Shown here: one piece after another, positions 47,351 to 56,498 of the stretch
Numbering within the stretch: position 1 is the stretch's first letter
Layout: each line of letters opens with the position of its first letter
DNA from: CANNDT01 sp945876205
GTDB lineage: Bacteria; Acidobacteriota; Vicinamibacteria; Vicinamibacterales; UBA2999
Direction of reading: 5' to 3'
DNA length: 64,000 nucleotides
Assembly (NCBI GenBank): GCA_947503365.1
Contig: CANNDT010000007.1
Location: 19,225 to 83,224 of the forward strand
Notes under the pieces: generated by a model
Database searches by the model: none
The model's input: only the letters and a program-made list of their open reading frames with translations
What the model was told of the DNA's origin: nothing
Position numbers and translations under genes: made by a program

Positions 47351-47860
47351 GTGATTCGTCCCATCCTTCGCTACGGTGCGGACGTCCTGCACCGGCCCGC
47401 CGCGACGGTCGCGTCGATCACCGCGGAACACCAGCAGTTGATCGACGACATGATTCAAACCATGTACGCCGCCCCTGGCATCGGCCTGGCGGCAACGCAG
47501 GTCGGTGTCGGCCTGCGAATCTTCGTCGCCGACATATCGGTCGGCCGCAATCCGGCTGACCTGCTCGTGTTCGTGAATCCAGAGGTCATCGAGCGAGACG
47601 GCATGCAGCTCGAGGAAGAAGGCTGCCTCAGCGTGCCGGGATTCAACGCCACCGTCGCTCGCCCGCAGAAGGTCGTCCTCAAGGGCCTCGACCGCGATGG
47701 CCATGAACGCACCGTCGAAGGCACGGGCCTGCTGGCGCGCTGCTTCCAGCACGAGATGGATCATCTCGACGGCACCGTCTTCGTCGATCGACTGCGCGGC
47801 CTGCAGAAGGATCTGATCGTCCGCAAGATCAGGAAGATGACGAAGTCCGGCAAATGGTGA
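47351..47860 (+). CDS. def: Peptide deformylase
   Basis: 169 residues. Removes the formyl group from nascent proteins. Motif 1 GIGLAATQVG, motif 2 EEGCLSVPG (metal Cys), motif 3 QHEMDHLDGTVF (HExxH variant) are intact. GTG start directly after the aroC stop; overlaps fmt by 7 nt. Confidence 0.97.
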   Translation: MIRPILRYGADVLHRPAATVASITAEHQQLIDDMIQTMYAAPGIGLAATQVGVGLRIFVADISVGRNPADLLVFVNPEVIERDGMQLEEEGCLSVPGFNATVARPQKVVLKGLDRDGHERTVEGTGLLARCFQHEMDHLDGTVFVDRLRGLQKDLIVRKIRKMTKSGKW

Positions 47861-48804
47861 CGCCGCTCCGAGTCGTGTTCTTCGGCACGCCGCAGTTCGC
47901 CGTACCCACGCTGCAGCACCTGCTCGCGTCGCGCCACCAGGTTGTCGGCGTCGTCACGCAACCCGATCGTCCCAGGGGCCGCGGGCAGAAAGTCTCAGAC
48001 TCGCCGGTCAAGACAGTCGCGTTGGAACACGGGGTGCCGCTCGTCCAGCCGGAGAAGCTCCGTCATCCTGATTTTGCGGCGGCGCTTCGATCGTGGCAGC
48101 CGGACCTGGGCGTCGTGGCGGCCTACGGAAGGATCATCCCAAAGGACATCCTGGCACTGCCCCGCCTCGGCATGATCAACGTCCATGGGTCTCTCCTGCC
48201 GAAGTACCGCGGCGCCGCACCGGTGCACCGCGCCGTGATCGATGGCGAGACGGAAACAGGCATCACGATCATGCGCGTCGAGGAGACGCTCGACTCGGGA
48301 CCGATGCTGGCCAAGGCGACACGGCCGATCGACCCGAACGAAACCAGCGACATCGTCGAACGCGATTTGTCGGAGCTTGGCGCCCCGCTGCTTGTCAGCG
48401 TGGTCGATGCGATGTCCGAGCGCGACGTGCCGGAGGAGCTGCAGGATTCGACGGCCTGCAGCTACGCGCCGAAGGTCACGAAAGAAGAAGGCCTGATCGA
48501 CTGGAGCCTGCCGGGGATCGACGTCCACAACCGGGTGCGGGGCCTGTACCCGTGGCCCCACGCGTACACCTATCTCAACGGCCAACGCCTCATCGTGCTC
48601 AGAACGCATGTGGACAGCGGCACGACCGACGCCGAGCCCGGGACGATTCTCGATACCGCTGGAGACGCGATCCACGTCGCAACCGGCCACGGCGGACGGG
48701 TCGCGATCGACGAGCTGCAGCCCGAGGGCCGGCGTCCGATGAAAGCCCGGGATTTCCTGGCCGGCCACACGATCTCGCCAGGCGCGCGCCTGACCGGCAA
48801 GTAA
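47854..48804 (+). CDS. fmt: Methionyl-tRNA formyltransferase
   Basis: 316 residues. VVFFGTPQFAVPTLQHL, then VTQPDRPRGRGQK, NVHGSLLPKYRGAAPVHRAV (catalytic HGSLLP) and a C-terminal domain with VRGLYPWPHAYT. Functions with Def in formyl-Met cycling; def-fmt overlap is typical of bacteria. Confidence 0.97.
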   Translation: MVTPLRVVFFGTPQFAVPTLQHLLASRHQVVGVVTQPDRPRGRGQKVSDSPVKTVALEHGVPLVQPEKLRHPDFAAALRSWQPDLGVVAAYGRIIPKDILALPRLGMINVHGSLLPKYRGAAPVHRAVIDGETETGITIMRVEETLDSGPMLAKATRPIDPNETSDIVERDLSELGAPLLVSVVDAMSERDVPEELQDSTACSYAPKVTKEEGLIDWSLPGIDVHNRVRGLYPWPHAYTYLNGQRLIVLRTHVDSGTTDAEPGTILDTAGDAIHVATGHGGRVAIDELQPEGRRPMKARDFLAGHTISPGARLTGK

Positions 48805-48860
48805 TTCACCCTTCCGGCGTTCCTGTCGATTACTGGACTGAGCTGATCCGCTCAGCATCC

Positions 48861-50288
48861 ATGGCACAAGACCCGCCCGACACCCACTTCAAAGCCCTCC
48901 AGGTCAACCTCGACCCGGTGCGATACGGCACGTTCGCGGAAATTGGCGCCGGCCAGGAAGTGGCCCGGTGGTTCTTTCGCGTCGGCGGCGCGGCGGGCAC
49001 GGTGGCCAAGGCCATGTCGGCGTACGACATGACCTTCAGCGATGCCATCTACGGCCAGAGCGATCGCTACGTCAGCCGGGTACGCTTGGAGACGATGCTC
49101 GATCATGAGTACGAGCTGCTGATCGAACGTCTCAACAGCCAGCGCGGTGACAAGACCAGGTTCTTCGTCTTCGCCGACACCGTGGCCACGCGCAGCTACT
49201 CGCGCAAGGAAGATGGCCACGGGTGGCTCGGCATCCGCTTCCAGGCCGAACCGCTCGGGCCGGCTTCGCAGATCACCATCCACGTGCGGCTCACGGCCGG
49301 CGAAACGGAACAGCAGCAGGAGGCGCTCGGCATCATCGGCGTCAACCTGGTGTACGGCGCGCTGTTTCATCACGCCGCGCCGACCGCGCTGATCGCGTCA
49401 CTGCTCGACAACGTCACGGCGGCGCACGGCGAGATCGACATGATCGAGTTCAGCGGGCCGGCCTTCGCCGGCGTCGACAACCGCCTCATGAGCCTCGAGC
49501 TGGTGCGCACGGGACTCACCGCCGCCGCGATGTTCGGCGCGGATGGGCGCGTCGTTCAGCCGTCGGATGCGCTCTACAAGAAGTGCGTGCTCGTGGAGCG
49601 CGGCAGCTTCCGGCCGGCGACCAAGGTGACGGTCGACATGCTCCGTTGCGCGCAATCGCAGTTCGTCCGGGAGCCTGGCGTTGCCGGCGAGGACGTCGTC
49701 GAGCTCTTCGAGATGACGCTCAAGAATCTGAGTGGAGACGCGGGCGATATCGACGCCCAGGATTTCCTCGACCGCGCCGACATCCTGGCGACGCTGGGCG
49801 GCACGGTGCTGATCTCGAACTACGGGGCGTATCACCGGCTGGCCGCGTACTTGTTCCGGCACACCAAGAAGCCGATCGGCCTGGTGATGGGCGTGCCGAC
49901 GCTGCGAGAGTTGTTCGACGAGCGGTACTACGCGGACCTCGAGGGCGGCATTCTCGAATCGTTCGGCAGGTTGTTCAAGAACGACCTGAAGATTTACGCC
50001 TACCCGGAGCTGGACGCGAAGACCGGCGTGCTCACCACAGCCAGCAACCTCCAGGTGGCGCCGCACCTCGGGCACCTGTGCGAGCACCTGGTCGAGAACC
50101 ACATGATCGAGGGCCTCGAGGGCGTCGATAGGCGGTGCCTGTCGATCCGCTCGCGCGACGTCCTCGCGCAGATTCGCCGCGGCGACGCCGGGTGGGAGGT
50201 CGCCACTCCCAACTCAGTGGCCAGGGCCATCAAGCGCCGCGGACTCCTGGGCTATTGCGCGCCACAGGCCCACCAGCGAGTCGCGTAG
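48861..50288 (+). CDS. Large conserved-looking protein, unknown function
   Basis: 475 residues from ATG 48861, which fits the frame; the frame stays open upstream only as a shadow of fmt. The opening FKALQVNLDPVRYGTFAEIG, AGQEVARWFFRVGGAAGTVA and KAMSAYDMTFSDAIYG is distinctive, followed by VTVDMLRCAQSQFVREPG and LGGTVLISNYGAYHRLAAYL. No signal peptide or membrane helix; probably cytoplasmic. I do not recognise it with confidence: database names I recall for such proteins (nicotinate-nucleotide adenylyltransferase, TonB) are not supported by any motif here. Confidence 0.8.
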   Translation: MAQDPPDTHFKALQVNLDPVRYGTFAEIGAGQEVARWFFRVGGAAGTVAKAMSAYDMTFSDAIYGQSDRYVSRVRLETMLDHEYELLIERLNSQRGDKTRFFVFADTVATRSYSRKEDGHGWLGIRFQAEPLGPASQITIHVRLTAGETEQQQEALGIIGVNLVYGALFHHAAPTALIASLLDNVTAAHGEIDMIEFSGPAFAGVDNRLMSLELVRTGLTAAAMFGADGRVVQPSDALYKKCVLVERGSFRPATKVTVDMLRCAQSQFVREPGVAGEDVVELFEMTLKNLSGDAGDIDAQDFLDRADILATLGGTVLISNYGAYHRLAAYLFRHTKKPIGLVMGVPTLRELFDERYYADLEGGILESFGRLFKNDLKIYAYPELDAKTGVLTTASNLQVAPHLGHLCEHLVENHMIEGLEGVDRRCLSIRSRDVLAQIRRGDAGWEVATPNSVARAIKRRGLLGYCAPQAHQRVA

Positions 50289-50289
50289 C

Positions 50290-51402
50290 CTACTTCGCCG
50301 AATACGTCTTACTGAAACCGTTGCGGGTGTTCGTGACGGTGAACGTCCCGTCCTGCTGCGCCGAGATCACCAGGTAGTACGCCTTTCCGTTGTGCTCGGG
50401 AGCCGGAGGGGCCTGCTGCCCTTGCGGTGGCGCCACGAACGGCGCGACCGGCATCGCATCGAGCGGCTGATCGAAGCCGTTCGCGATGAACATGCCCGGC
50501 ACGGTGTATTCCTGGCCGCTCAACTGCGAGAAGTGCACCTGCCAGACATCCTCGACTCGAGGCGCACCAAAGAAGATTTTCATCGCCTCGGGCGCTGCGC
50601 CCTTGCGGGTGCCGTTGTTGGTGACGATGGCCCTCGGGTTGAGTGCATTCACCAGGAAGTCCGCATTGACGTTGCCGTGACGCGCCGCGAGTAACAGATC
50701 GACCGTGCCAAGGCGGTTGCTCGGGCACATGAGATCGAACTGCCGGTTCAGCGTCAGATCACCGAGGTGGATGGTGCGGAACTTTCCGAAGGTGATGACG
50801 CTCCCGAGAGACTGGTCGTCCTCGGTCAGGTTGACGCCTGTTTGAGGCGGAGCGGCCGGACACAGGCGATTCGGGATAGCCCTGCCCTGAAGCGGAGCCT
50901 GAACCACCTGCGCCGCTGACGTCGCTACCCGCCAGTCGACGCCTCCTACGGAAATCTTGTCGCCAGGCTTCGCGATGGTGTGCTTCGTCTTGGTGTAGAG
51001 CTCTCGGTAGCCCCCCTGCAGGAAGCCGTCGACAACCGGATTGGGCTGCGCATTGGGCCCATGGTCGATGAACTCCACGATCGGAATGCGAGTCGCGAGC
51101 TCGGCCAGGCCGCCGACGTGGTCGTTATGGTAGTGGGTCGTGATCAGGTGATCGATCCTGGTCACCAGTGCGTCCTTGGCCGCCGCGACAATCCGCTCGG
51201 CGTCGCGCACGGCGCCCGGGCCGCCATTGCCCGAGTCGATCAGCACCGATTCACCGGATGGCGTCACGAAGAGGACCGCGTTGCCGCCCTCGACGTCGAT
51301 GACGTAAATGTCCAGCGTGGTTCTGGTGATACCGGTCTGTGCCGTGGCAACGGCCGCGGATAGCAGCAGGATGAGTGCAAGCGAGCATGTGCGGGCGCGC
51401 AT
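50290..51402 (-). CDS. Exported metallo-beta-lactamase-fold hydrolase
   Basis: 370 residues from ATG 51402. Signal peptide CSLALILLLSAAVATAQ. Metal site ITTHYHNDHVGGLAELA (HxHxDH), GNAVLFVTPSGESVLIDSG, and IHLGDLTLNRQFDLMC with later RHGNVNADF. The layout resembles ComEC-like C-terminal hydrolases. The C-terminal VISAQQDGTFTVTNTRNGF is a small beta tail. Convergent with the unknown gene at 48861 (1 nt apart) and divergent from the esterase; the frame open to 51570 is not used. Confidence 0.85.
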   Translation of the reverse strand: MRARTCSLALILLLSAAVATAQTGITRTTLDIYVIDVEGGNAVLFVTPSGESVLIDSGNGGPGAVRDAERIVAAAKDALVTRIDHLITTHYHNDHVGGLAELATRIPIVEFIDHGPNAQPNPVVDGFLQGGYRELYTKTKHTIAKPGDKISVGGVDWRVATSAAQVVQAPLQGRAIPNRLCPAAPPQTGVNLTEDDQSLGSVITFGKFRTIHLGDLTLNRQFDLMCPSNRLGTVDLLLAARHGNVNADFLVNALNPRAIVTNNGTRKGAAPEAMKIFFGAPRVEDVWQVHFSQLSGQEYTVPGMFIANGFDQPLDAMPVAPFVAPPQGQQAPPAPEHNGKAYYLVISAQQDGTFTVTNTRNGFSKTYSAK

Positions 51403-51457
51403 AAGGGTTCTCCTCAACCGATACACAAATGAACGCCCTGATTGTAGAGTGGATGCC

Positions 51458-52225
51458 ATGAAGCTGATAGCGACCTGCGCGGTGCTCGCGACGGCCCTGA
51501 CCCTCGCCGCGCCCAGCGTGTTTGCCGAGACCATGACCTGGACCGTCGCCGGCGACAAACGGCAGGCCATCGTCTATGCGCCAACCAAGGGGTCGCCAGC
51601 CGGGAAGGTGCCGCTGGTGCTGTCGTTCCATGGCCACGGCGACGACGCCGACAATTTTCAGCATGTCGACATGCACCTCGCGTGGCCTGAGGCTGTCGTC
51701 GTCTACTTTCAGGGGCTGCCCTCTCCCGACACGCTGAACGGCTGGCAAACGGAGAAGGGACAGGATAGCGACCGCGACCTGAAGCTGGTCGACACCGCGC
51801 TGGCATCGCTTCGCACGACGTTCAAGGTGGACGACGATCGGATTTACGCGACCGGCTTCTCGAACGGCGCGAACTTTACGTACCTGCTGTGGGCGGAGCG
51901 TCCGAGCGTGTTCGCCGCGTATGCGCCGGTGGCCGCGAGGCTTCGTCCGTCGGTGCACCTGACGCAACGCAAGCCGCTCTTTCATATCGCGGGCAGGGCC
52001 GATCGCCAGATTGCGTTTGTCGACCAGCAGGCGGCGATCGAGGCGGCGATACGAGCGGACGGTGTCGCCGGCACGGGCACGTCGTGCGGAAACGAGTGCA
52101 CGATCTACGGCAAAGATACGGCGGCGCCAGTCATGACCTGGATCCATTCCGGCGGTCACACGTATCCGACTGTCACGTCTGAACGGATTACACAGTTCTT
52201 CCGCGATCACCCGCGGAAGCCGTGA
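51458..52225 (+). CDS. Exported alpha/beta-hydrolase (LpqC/PHB-depolymerase-like esterase)
   Basis: 255 residues from ATG 51458. Signal peptide LIATCAVLATALTLAAPSVFA. PLVLSFHGHGDDADNF gives the oxyanion region, YATGFSNGANFTYLLWAE the nucleophile elbow GxSxG, and WIHSGGHTYP the catalytic His; two Cys (TSCGNECTIYG) may form a disulfide. Secreted hydrolase of ester polymers or phenolic esters; substrate not deducible. Confidence 0.85.
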   Translation: MKLIATCAVLATALTLAAPSVFAETMTWTVAGDKRQAIVYAPTKGSPAGKVPLVLSFHGHGDDADNFQHVDMHLAWPEAVVVYFQGLPSPDTLNGWQTEKGQDSDRDLKLVDTALASLRTTFKVDDDRIYATGFSNGANFTYLLWAERPSVFAAYAPVAARLRPSVHLTQRKPLFHIAGRADRQIAFVDQQAAIEAAIRADGVAGTGTSCGNECTIYGKDTAAPVMTWIHSGGHTYPTVTSERITQFFRDHPRKP

Positions 52226-52226
52226 G

Positions 52227-53591
52227 GTGACCGCTCCCGCACGAACGGCCGCCTATCACGCCCTGCGCAGCGTCGCGCTCGAGCGCGCCGACCTGCCAAC
52301 CGCCCTTGCCCAGAGCCGTCAGCACCTCGACGACGACCGCGACCGGGGCCTCGCGGCGGAGATCGTGGCGGGGACGCTGCGATGGCAGCGAGCGCTCGAC
52401 CACCTGATCGCGCACTTTGCCAAGCGCGCACTATCGACCATCGATCCTGAAGTCGTCATCATCCTCAGGCTGAGCCTCTACCAGATCCTGCACCTCGATC
52501 GCGTTCCCGCGTCCGCGGTGGTGGACGACGCGGTCGATCTGACGCGGGGGGCGCGCAAGCGGAGCGCATCGGGGTTTGTGAACGCGGTCCTGCGCAACAC
52601 CCTGCGACAACGCAACCGCCTGCCGTTGCCGGCGAGACCCGACAACCCTGCCGATAACGACGCCGATCGCGATGCCGCGCTCGCCTATCTCGGCGTCACG
52701 CACTCGCATCCCGACTGGCTGGTGAGGCGCTGGCTGGATCGGTATGGGTTCGACGCGACCGAGCGGTGGGTCAGGTTCAACAACGACACACCCCGGCTGA
52801 CGCTGCGCGCCAACCTGCTGCGATGCACGCGCGAGGAGCTGGCCGCTGCGCTCTCCGCCGACGAGGACGTCGAGACCGAGCCGAGCCTCCACGCTCCCAA
52901 CGGCCTGGTCGTCACCTCCGGCAATCCGCTCCGGGTTCCGCAGGATGGATCCTTCTTCGTCCAGGACGAAGCCTCTCAACTGGTCAGCCTCGTCGTCGGC
53001 GCGCAACCCGGCGAGCGCATCCTCGATCTCTGCGCCTCGCCCGGTGGAAAGACGACGGCGATGGCGGCCGAGATGGGCGATAGCGGACTGATCGTCGCGT
53101 GTGACGTTCGGCCGCGCCGCATGTCGCTGCTGAACGAGACCGTCGAGCTCAGTGGCGCCACGCACGTCGCACTCGCGCATGTCGCCCGGGATGGACCGCT
53201 GCCGTTCGCCACCGCCTTCGATCGCGTACTCGTCGACGCGCCCTGCTCCGGCCTCGGCACGATCCGTCGGGATCCCGATATCCGCTGGCGGCGGCACGAA
53301 GCCGACCTCCCTGCTCTCGCCACCGCACAGGTCGCCCTGCTGTCGAGAGCGGCGGAGACGGTCAAGGCGGGCGGCCGGCTGGTCTACGCCACCTGCTCGA
53401 GCGAGCCGGAGGAGAACGAAGGCGTCGTGGATGCGTTCCTGGCGGCGCATCCCGAGTGGGCGCTGGTCGATCTCCGAACCAGTGGAGGACCATCGCTTGG
53501 CCCGCTCATCGATCCAAGAGGAATGATGCGGACCCTCCCCCACGAACACGCCCTGGAAGCCTTCTTCGCGGCGGCGCTGAGACGGCGCTAG
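52227..53591 (+). CDS. rsmB: 16S rRNA m5C967 methyltransferase
   Basis: 454 residues, GTG start one base after the previous stop. NusB-like RNA-binding domain (about 1-140), then the methyltransferase: LDLCASPGGKTTAMAAEMG, FDRVLVDAPCSGLGTIRRDP and LVYATCSSEPEENEGVV; the two catalytic Cys lie in PCSG and TCSS. The stop TAG is immediately followed by the second CACGAAG element. Confidence 0.96.
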   Translation: MTAPARTAAYHALRSVALERADLPTALAQSRQHLDDDRDRGLAAEIVAGTLRWQRALDHLIAHFAKRALSTIDPEVVIILRLSLYQILHLDRVPASAVVDDAVDLTRGARKRSASGFVNAVLRNTLRQRNRLPLPARPDNPADNDADRDAALAYLGVTHSHPDWLVRRWLDRYGFDATERWVRFNNDTPRLTLRANLLRCTREELAAALSADEDVETEPSLHAPNGLVVTSGNPLRVPQDGSFFVQDEASQLVSLVVGAQPGERILDLCASPGGKTTAMAAEMGDSGLIVACDVRPRRMSLLNETVELSGATHVALAHVARDGPLPFATAFDRVLVDAPCSGLGTIRRDPDIRWRRHEADLPALATAQVALLSRAAETVKAGGRLVYATCSSEPEENEGVVDAFLAAHPEWALVDLRTSGGPSLGPLIDPRGMMRTLPHEHALEAFFAAALRRR

Positions 53592-53733
53592 GCCACGAAG
53601 ACGGTTGGCCACGAAGGGCACGAAGAACACGAAGCAGCTAAAGATCCTTCGTGACCTTCGTGACCTTCGTGGCCGGACCGTCTTCGTGAGCTTCGTGGCC
53701 AAGAGGACTTCGTGGCCTTCGTGGTACGATTAA
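53592..53733. repeat. CACGAAG inverted-repeat element, copy 2
   Basis: Left arm (53592-53634) has four CACGAAG units; right arm (about 53649-53732) has seven TTCGTG-type units, one degenerate. It starts directly after the rsmB stop codon (TAG then GCCACGAAG), as at the recG and 58108 stops. The right end lies next to the PASTA gene start (53742), so the element fills the whole spacer. Confidence 0.88.
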
Positions 53734-53741
53734 CCGCTTTG

Positions 53742-54464
53742 ATGCAGTTGAAAACGCGGGTCTGGGGGCTGGGAAAGTTCCTGCTGCTCGCCGGCGCGCT
53801 CGCCGCGACGTTTTTCGTGTTTGCGGCGGCGGCGATGCGCGTGGCGCTTCGGGCGCGCGAGGTGCAGGTGCCGGTGCTCATCGGCCACAGCGTGAACGAG
53901 GCGTCGCAGTCGCTTGCCACCCTGGGCCTGGCACTGCGGATCGATCCCAACCAGCGCGTGGACGACAAGGTGCCCGCCGGCCGCATCATGCAGCAGGACC
54001 CGGCGCCCGGCGGGTCGGCGCGCCAGCAGCGCACCATTCGCGTCTGGGTCAGCTCCGGGCCGCGAGCGACCTCGGTGCCGGCCCTCGTGGGCCAGACCGA
54101 ACGCACCGCGCGCATGCGCCTCGAACAGGACGGTCTCGAGGTCGGCTCGCTGACCGAGTTCCGGTCTCCTGACTACGCCGCCGACGCCGTCGTGGCTCAG
54201 GACCCTGCGCCGTCCTCGCGTGCGCCGCGCGTCTCGCTCCTGCTCAATCGCGGTGAGCAGGCGACGACCTACGTGATGCCCGACGTGATTGGCATGAACG
54301 GCGAACGCGCAGCCGAAGCGCTCCGTACTCGCGGCTTCCGGGTGACGATTACCGGCTCGCAACCGTACGCCGGCGTCCCGCAAGGGACCGTCGTTCGGCA
54401 GCAACCGGCCGGCGGCTTCAAGGTCGGCCCAGCCGATTCGATCTCCCTCGAGGTCAGCCGCTGA
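53742..54464 (+). CDS. Membrane-anchored protein with three PASTA domains
   Basis: 240 residues from ATG 53742. One membrane helix (FLLLAGALAATFFVFAAAAM) then three PASTA-type repeats of about 65 residues: VQVPVLIGHSVNEASQSLAT, TSVPALVGQTERTARMRLEQ and YVMPDVIGMNGERAAEALRT. PASTA domains bind peptidoglycan; no kinase or transpeptidase domain is attached. Its stop overlaps the rpe start (TGATG). A GTG at 53712 within the repeat is rejected. Confidence 0.9.
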   Translation: MQLKTRVWGLGKFLLLAGALAATFFVFAAAAMRVALRAREVQVPVLIGHSVNEASQSLATLGLALRIDPNQRVDDKVPAGRIMQQDPAPGGSARQQRTIRVWVSSGPRATSVPALVGQTERTARMRLEQDGLEVGSLTEFRSPDYAADAVVAQDPAPSSRAPRVSLLLNRGEQATTYVMPDVIGMNGERAAEALRTRGFRVTITGSQPYAGVPQGTVVRQQPAGGFKVGPADSISLEVSR

Positions 54465-55135
54465 TGGTGCGCATCGCGCCGTCGATCCTCTCCGCCGACT
54501 TTGCCGCGCTCGGCCGCGACATCGCCCTTGTCGAGCGAGGCGGCGCCGATCTCATCCACGTCGACGTGATGGACGGACACTTCGTACCCAACATCACCAT
54601 TGGTCCGCCGGTCGTCCGCGCCATCAAGCGCGTCGCCACCAAGCCCCTCGACGTCCATTTGATGATCGAGGAGCCGGATCGCTACATCGAAGACTTCGTC
54701 AACGCCGGCGCCAGCATGGTCTCCGTTCACGTCGAAGCGGTGCCGCACCTGCACCGGACGGTGCACTTCATCAAGAAGCTTGGCGCGCAGGCCGGTGTGG
54801 TGCTGAACCCGGCGACGCCCGCCGCCTCGCTCGAGGACATCGCGGGCGACCTCGACTTCGTGCTCGTGATGTCGGTCAATCCCGGATTCAGCGGCCAGGC
54901 CTTCATCCGCCACAGCCTCGAAAAGCTCAGGGCGGTGCGCGGCGTCCTCGACCGGGCCTGGTCGTCCGCGGTGATCGAGATCGATGGGGGCATCGACCTC
55001 TCCAACGTGGGCGACGTCGTGTCGGCCGGCGCATCCATCCTCGTTGCCGGCAACGCCATCTTCGGGACACCGGATCCCGAGGGCGCCACCCGCGCCTTGC
55101 GTGCCGCCGCAGTGGGCTCCCCGACCCGGGCATGA
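54464..55135 (+). CDS. rpe: Ribulose-phosphate 3-epimerase
   Basis: 223 residues. APSILSADFAALGRDIALVE, HVDVMDGHFVPNITIGPP (metal His/Asp), VLVMSVNPGFSGQAFI and VIEIDGGIDLSN are diagnostic. Pentose phosphate / Calvin-type epimerisation. Tight cluster with the PASTA protein, thioesterase and epimerase. Confidence 0.97.
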   Translation: MVRIAPSILSADFAALGRDIALVERGGADLIHVDVMDGHFVPNITIGPPVVRAIKRVATKPLDVHLMIEEPDRYIEDFVNAGASMVSVHVEAVPHLHRTVHFIKKLGAQAGVVLNPATPAASLEDIAGDLDFVLVMSVNPGFSGQAFIRHSLEKLRAVRGVLDRAWSSAVIEIDGGIDLSNVGDVVSAGASILVAGNAIFGTPDPEGATRALRAAAVGSPTRA

Positions 55136-55548
55136 GCGATTCATCTGCGAGCGCCACAATCCGCCGGACGCGGGTGCGGGTGCGGTATGCCGAAACCGAC
55201 CGCATGGGCGTCGTGTACTACGCCAACTACCTGGTGTGGTTTGAAGTGGGCCGTACCGAGTGGCTCCGCACCACCGGATGGAGCTACCGGGAAATGGAAC
55301 AGGACGGCATCGCATTGCCGGTGATCGACGTGCGCTGCGAATACCTTCAGCCAGCGCGGTATGACGATGAGATCGAGATTCGGACGCGCGCGTCGATCCT
55401 GACGCCCATCCGCATCCGCTTCGACTACGACGTCGTTCGCATCAGCGACGAGGTCGTCGCGGCGACCGGTCACACCGTGCACGCCGCGCTCGACCCGAAC
55501 GGACGCCCCTGCCGCCTCCCGGCGCGCGTGCGAGAGATGCTCGCATGA
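55132..55548 (+). CDS. Acyl-CoA thioesterase, YbgC/4HBT hotdog family
   Basis: 138 residues. VRYAETDRMGVVYYANYLVW is the YbgC signature with the catalytic Asp, then FEVGRTEWLRTTGWSYREME. Hydrolyses acyl-CoA; in many bacteria next to tol-pal genes, which are absent here. 4-nt overlaps on both sides. Confidence 0.92.
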   Translation: MSDSSASATIRRTRVRVRYAETDRMGVVYYANYLVWFEVGRTEWLRTTGWSYREMEQDGIALPVIDVRCEYLQPARYDDEIEIRTRASILTPIRIRFDYDVVRISDEVVAATGHTVHAALDPNGRPCRLPARVREMLA

Positions 55549-56489
55549 AGGCGCTCGTCACCGGCGCCGCCGGATTCATCGGATCGACGCTCTCCGAGCG
55601 GCTCATCGCGGATGGCGCCACGGTGACCGGCCTCGACTGCTTCACCGATTACTACCCGCGGGAGCGCAAGGAGCACAACCTGGCCCGCCTCCGGCAGTCA
55701 CCCGGCTTCACCCTGGTCGAGGCCGCCATTGCCGATGCCGACCTGCCGGCGCTCCTCGAGGGGGTCACGCACGTATTTCACCTGGCGGCCCAGGCGGGGG
55801 TGCGGAAAAGCTGGGGACGCGATTTTCGCGTCTATACAGTCAATAACGTGGAGGCGACCCAGATCCTGCTCGAGGCGTGCGTCGGGCGCCGCCTCAAGAG
55901 CCTGGTCTATGCGTCCAGCTCCTCGGTCTACGGCGACAACGTCGCGCTGCCGATGACCGAAGACGCCCTGCCCCAGCCGGTGTCGCCCTACGGGGTCACC
56001 AAGCTGTCAGCCGAGCAGTTGTGCTACCTGTACCACGTGAATTACGCCGTGCCGGCTGTATCGGTACGCTATTTCACGGTCTACGGGCCGCGGCAGCGCC
56101 CGGACATGGGGTTTCACAAGTTCTTTCTCGCCGCCATGCGGGGCGAGCCGGTGCCGCAATTCGGCGATGGACGCCAGACCAGGGACTTCACCTTCGTGGC
56201 CGATGCCGTCTCGGCGACCGTGGCGGCTGCGACGCGCGGAACACCTGGGGGTGTCTACAATATTGGTGGCGGGTCGCGGGTGGAGCTGCTCGACGTCTTC
56301 AAGCTCATCCACCAGGTCACGGATCGCCCGCTGCGCATCAACCGGATCGACGCCCAGCCCGGCGACATGCGCGACACCTACGCCGATACGACCCGTGCAC
56401 GCGCGGACCTCGGGTTCGCGCCAACCGTGTCGCTCGAGCATGGGCTTCGAGCGCAGTTCGAGTGGATGACCGAGGCCGGCCTCTTCTGA
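55545..56489 (+). CDS. NAD-dependent nucleotide-sugar epimerase (UDP-glucose/glucuronate 4-epimerase-like)
   Basis: 314 residues. LVTGAAGFIGSTLSERL (NAD), LDCFTDYYPRERKEHNLARL, VYASSSSVYGDNVALPM (catalytic Ser), YGVTKLSAEQLCYLYH (YxxxK). The YYPRxxKxxNL loop favours a UDP-glucuronate 4-epimerase-like enzyme. May feed the surface polysaccharides implied by the GT4 gene and the manC/manB pair; substrate not proven. Confidence 0.88.
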   Translation: MKALVTGAAGFIGSTLSERLIADGATVTGLDCFTDYYPRERKEHNLARLRQSPGFTLVEAAIADADLPALLEGVTHVFHLAAQAGVRKSWGRDFRVYTVNNVEATQILLEACVGRRLKSLVYASSSSVYGDNVALPMTEDALPQPVSPYGVTKLSAEQLCYLYHVNYAVPAVSVRYFTVYGPRQRPDMGFHKFFLAAMRGEPVPQFGDGRQTRDFTFVADAVSATVAAATRGTPGGVYNIGGGSRVELLDVFKLIHQVTDRPLRINRIDAQPGDMRDTYADTTRARADLGFAPTVSLEHGLRAQFEWMTEAGLF

Positions 56490-56498
56490 TTGGTATTG

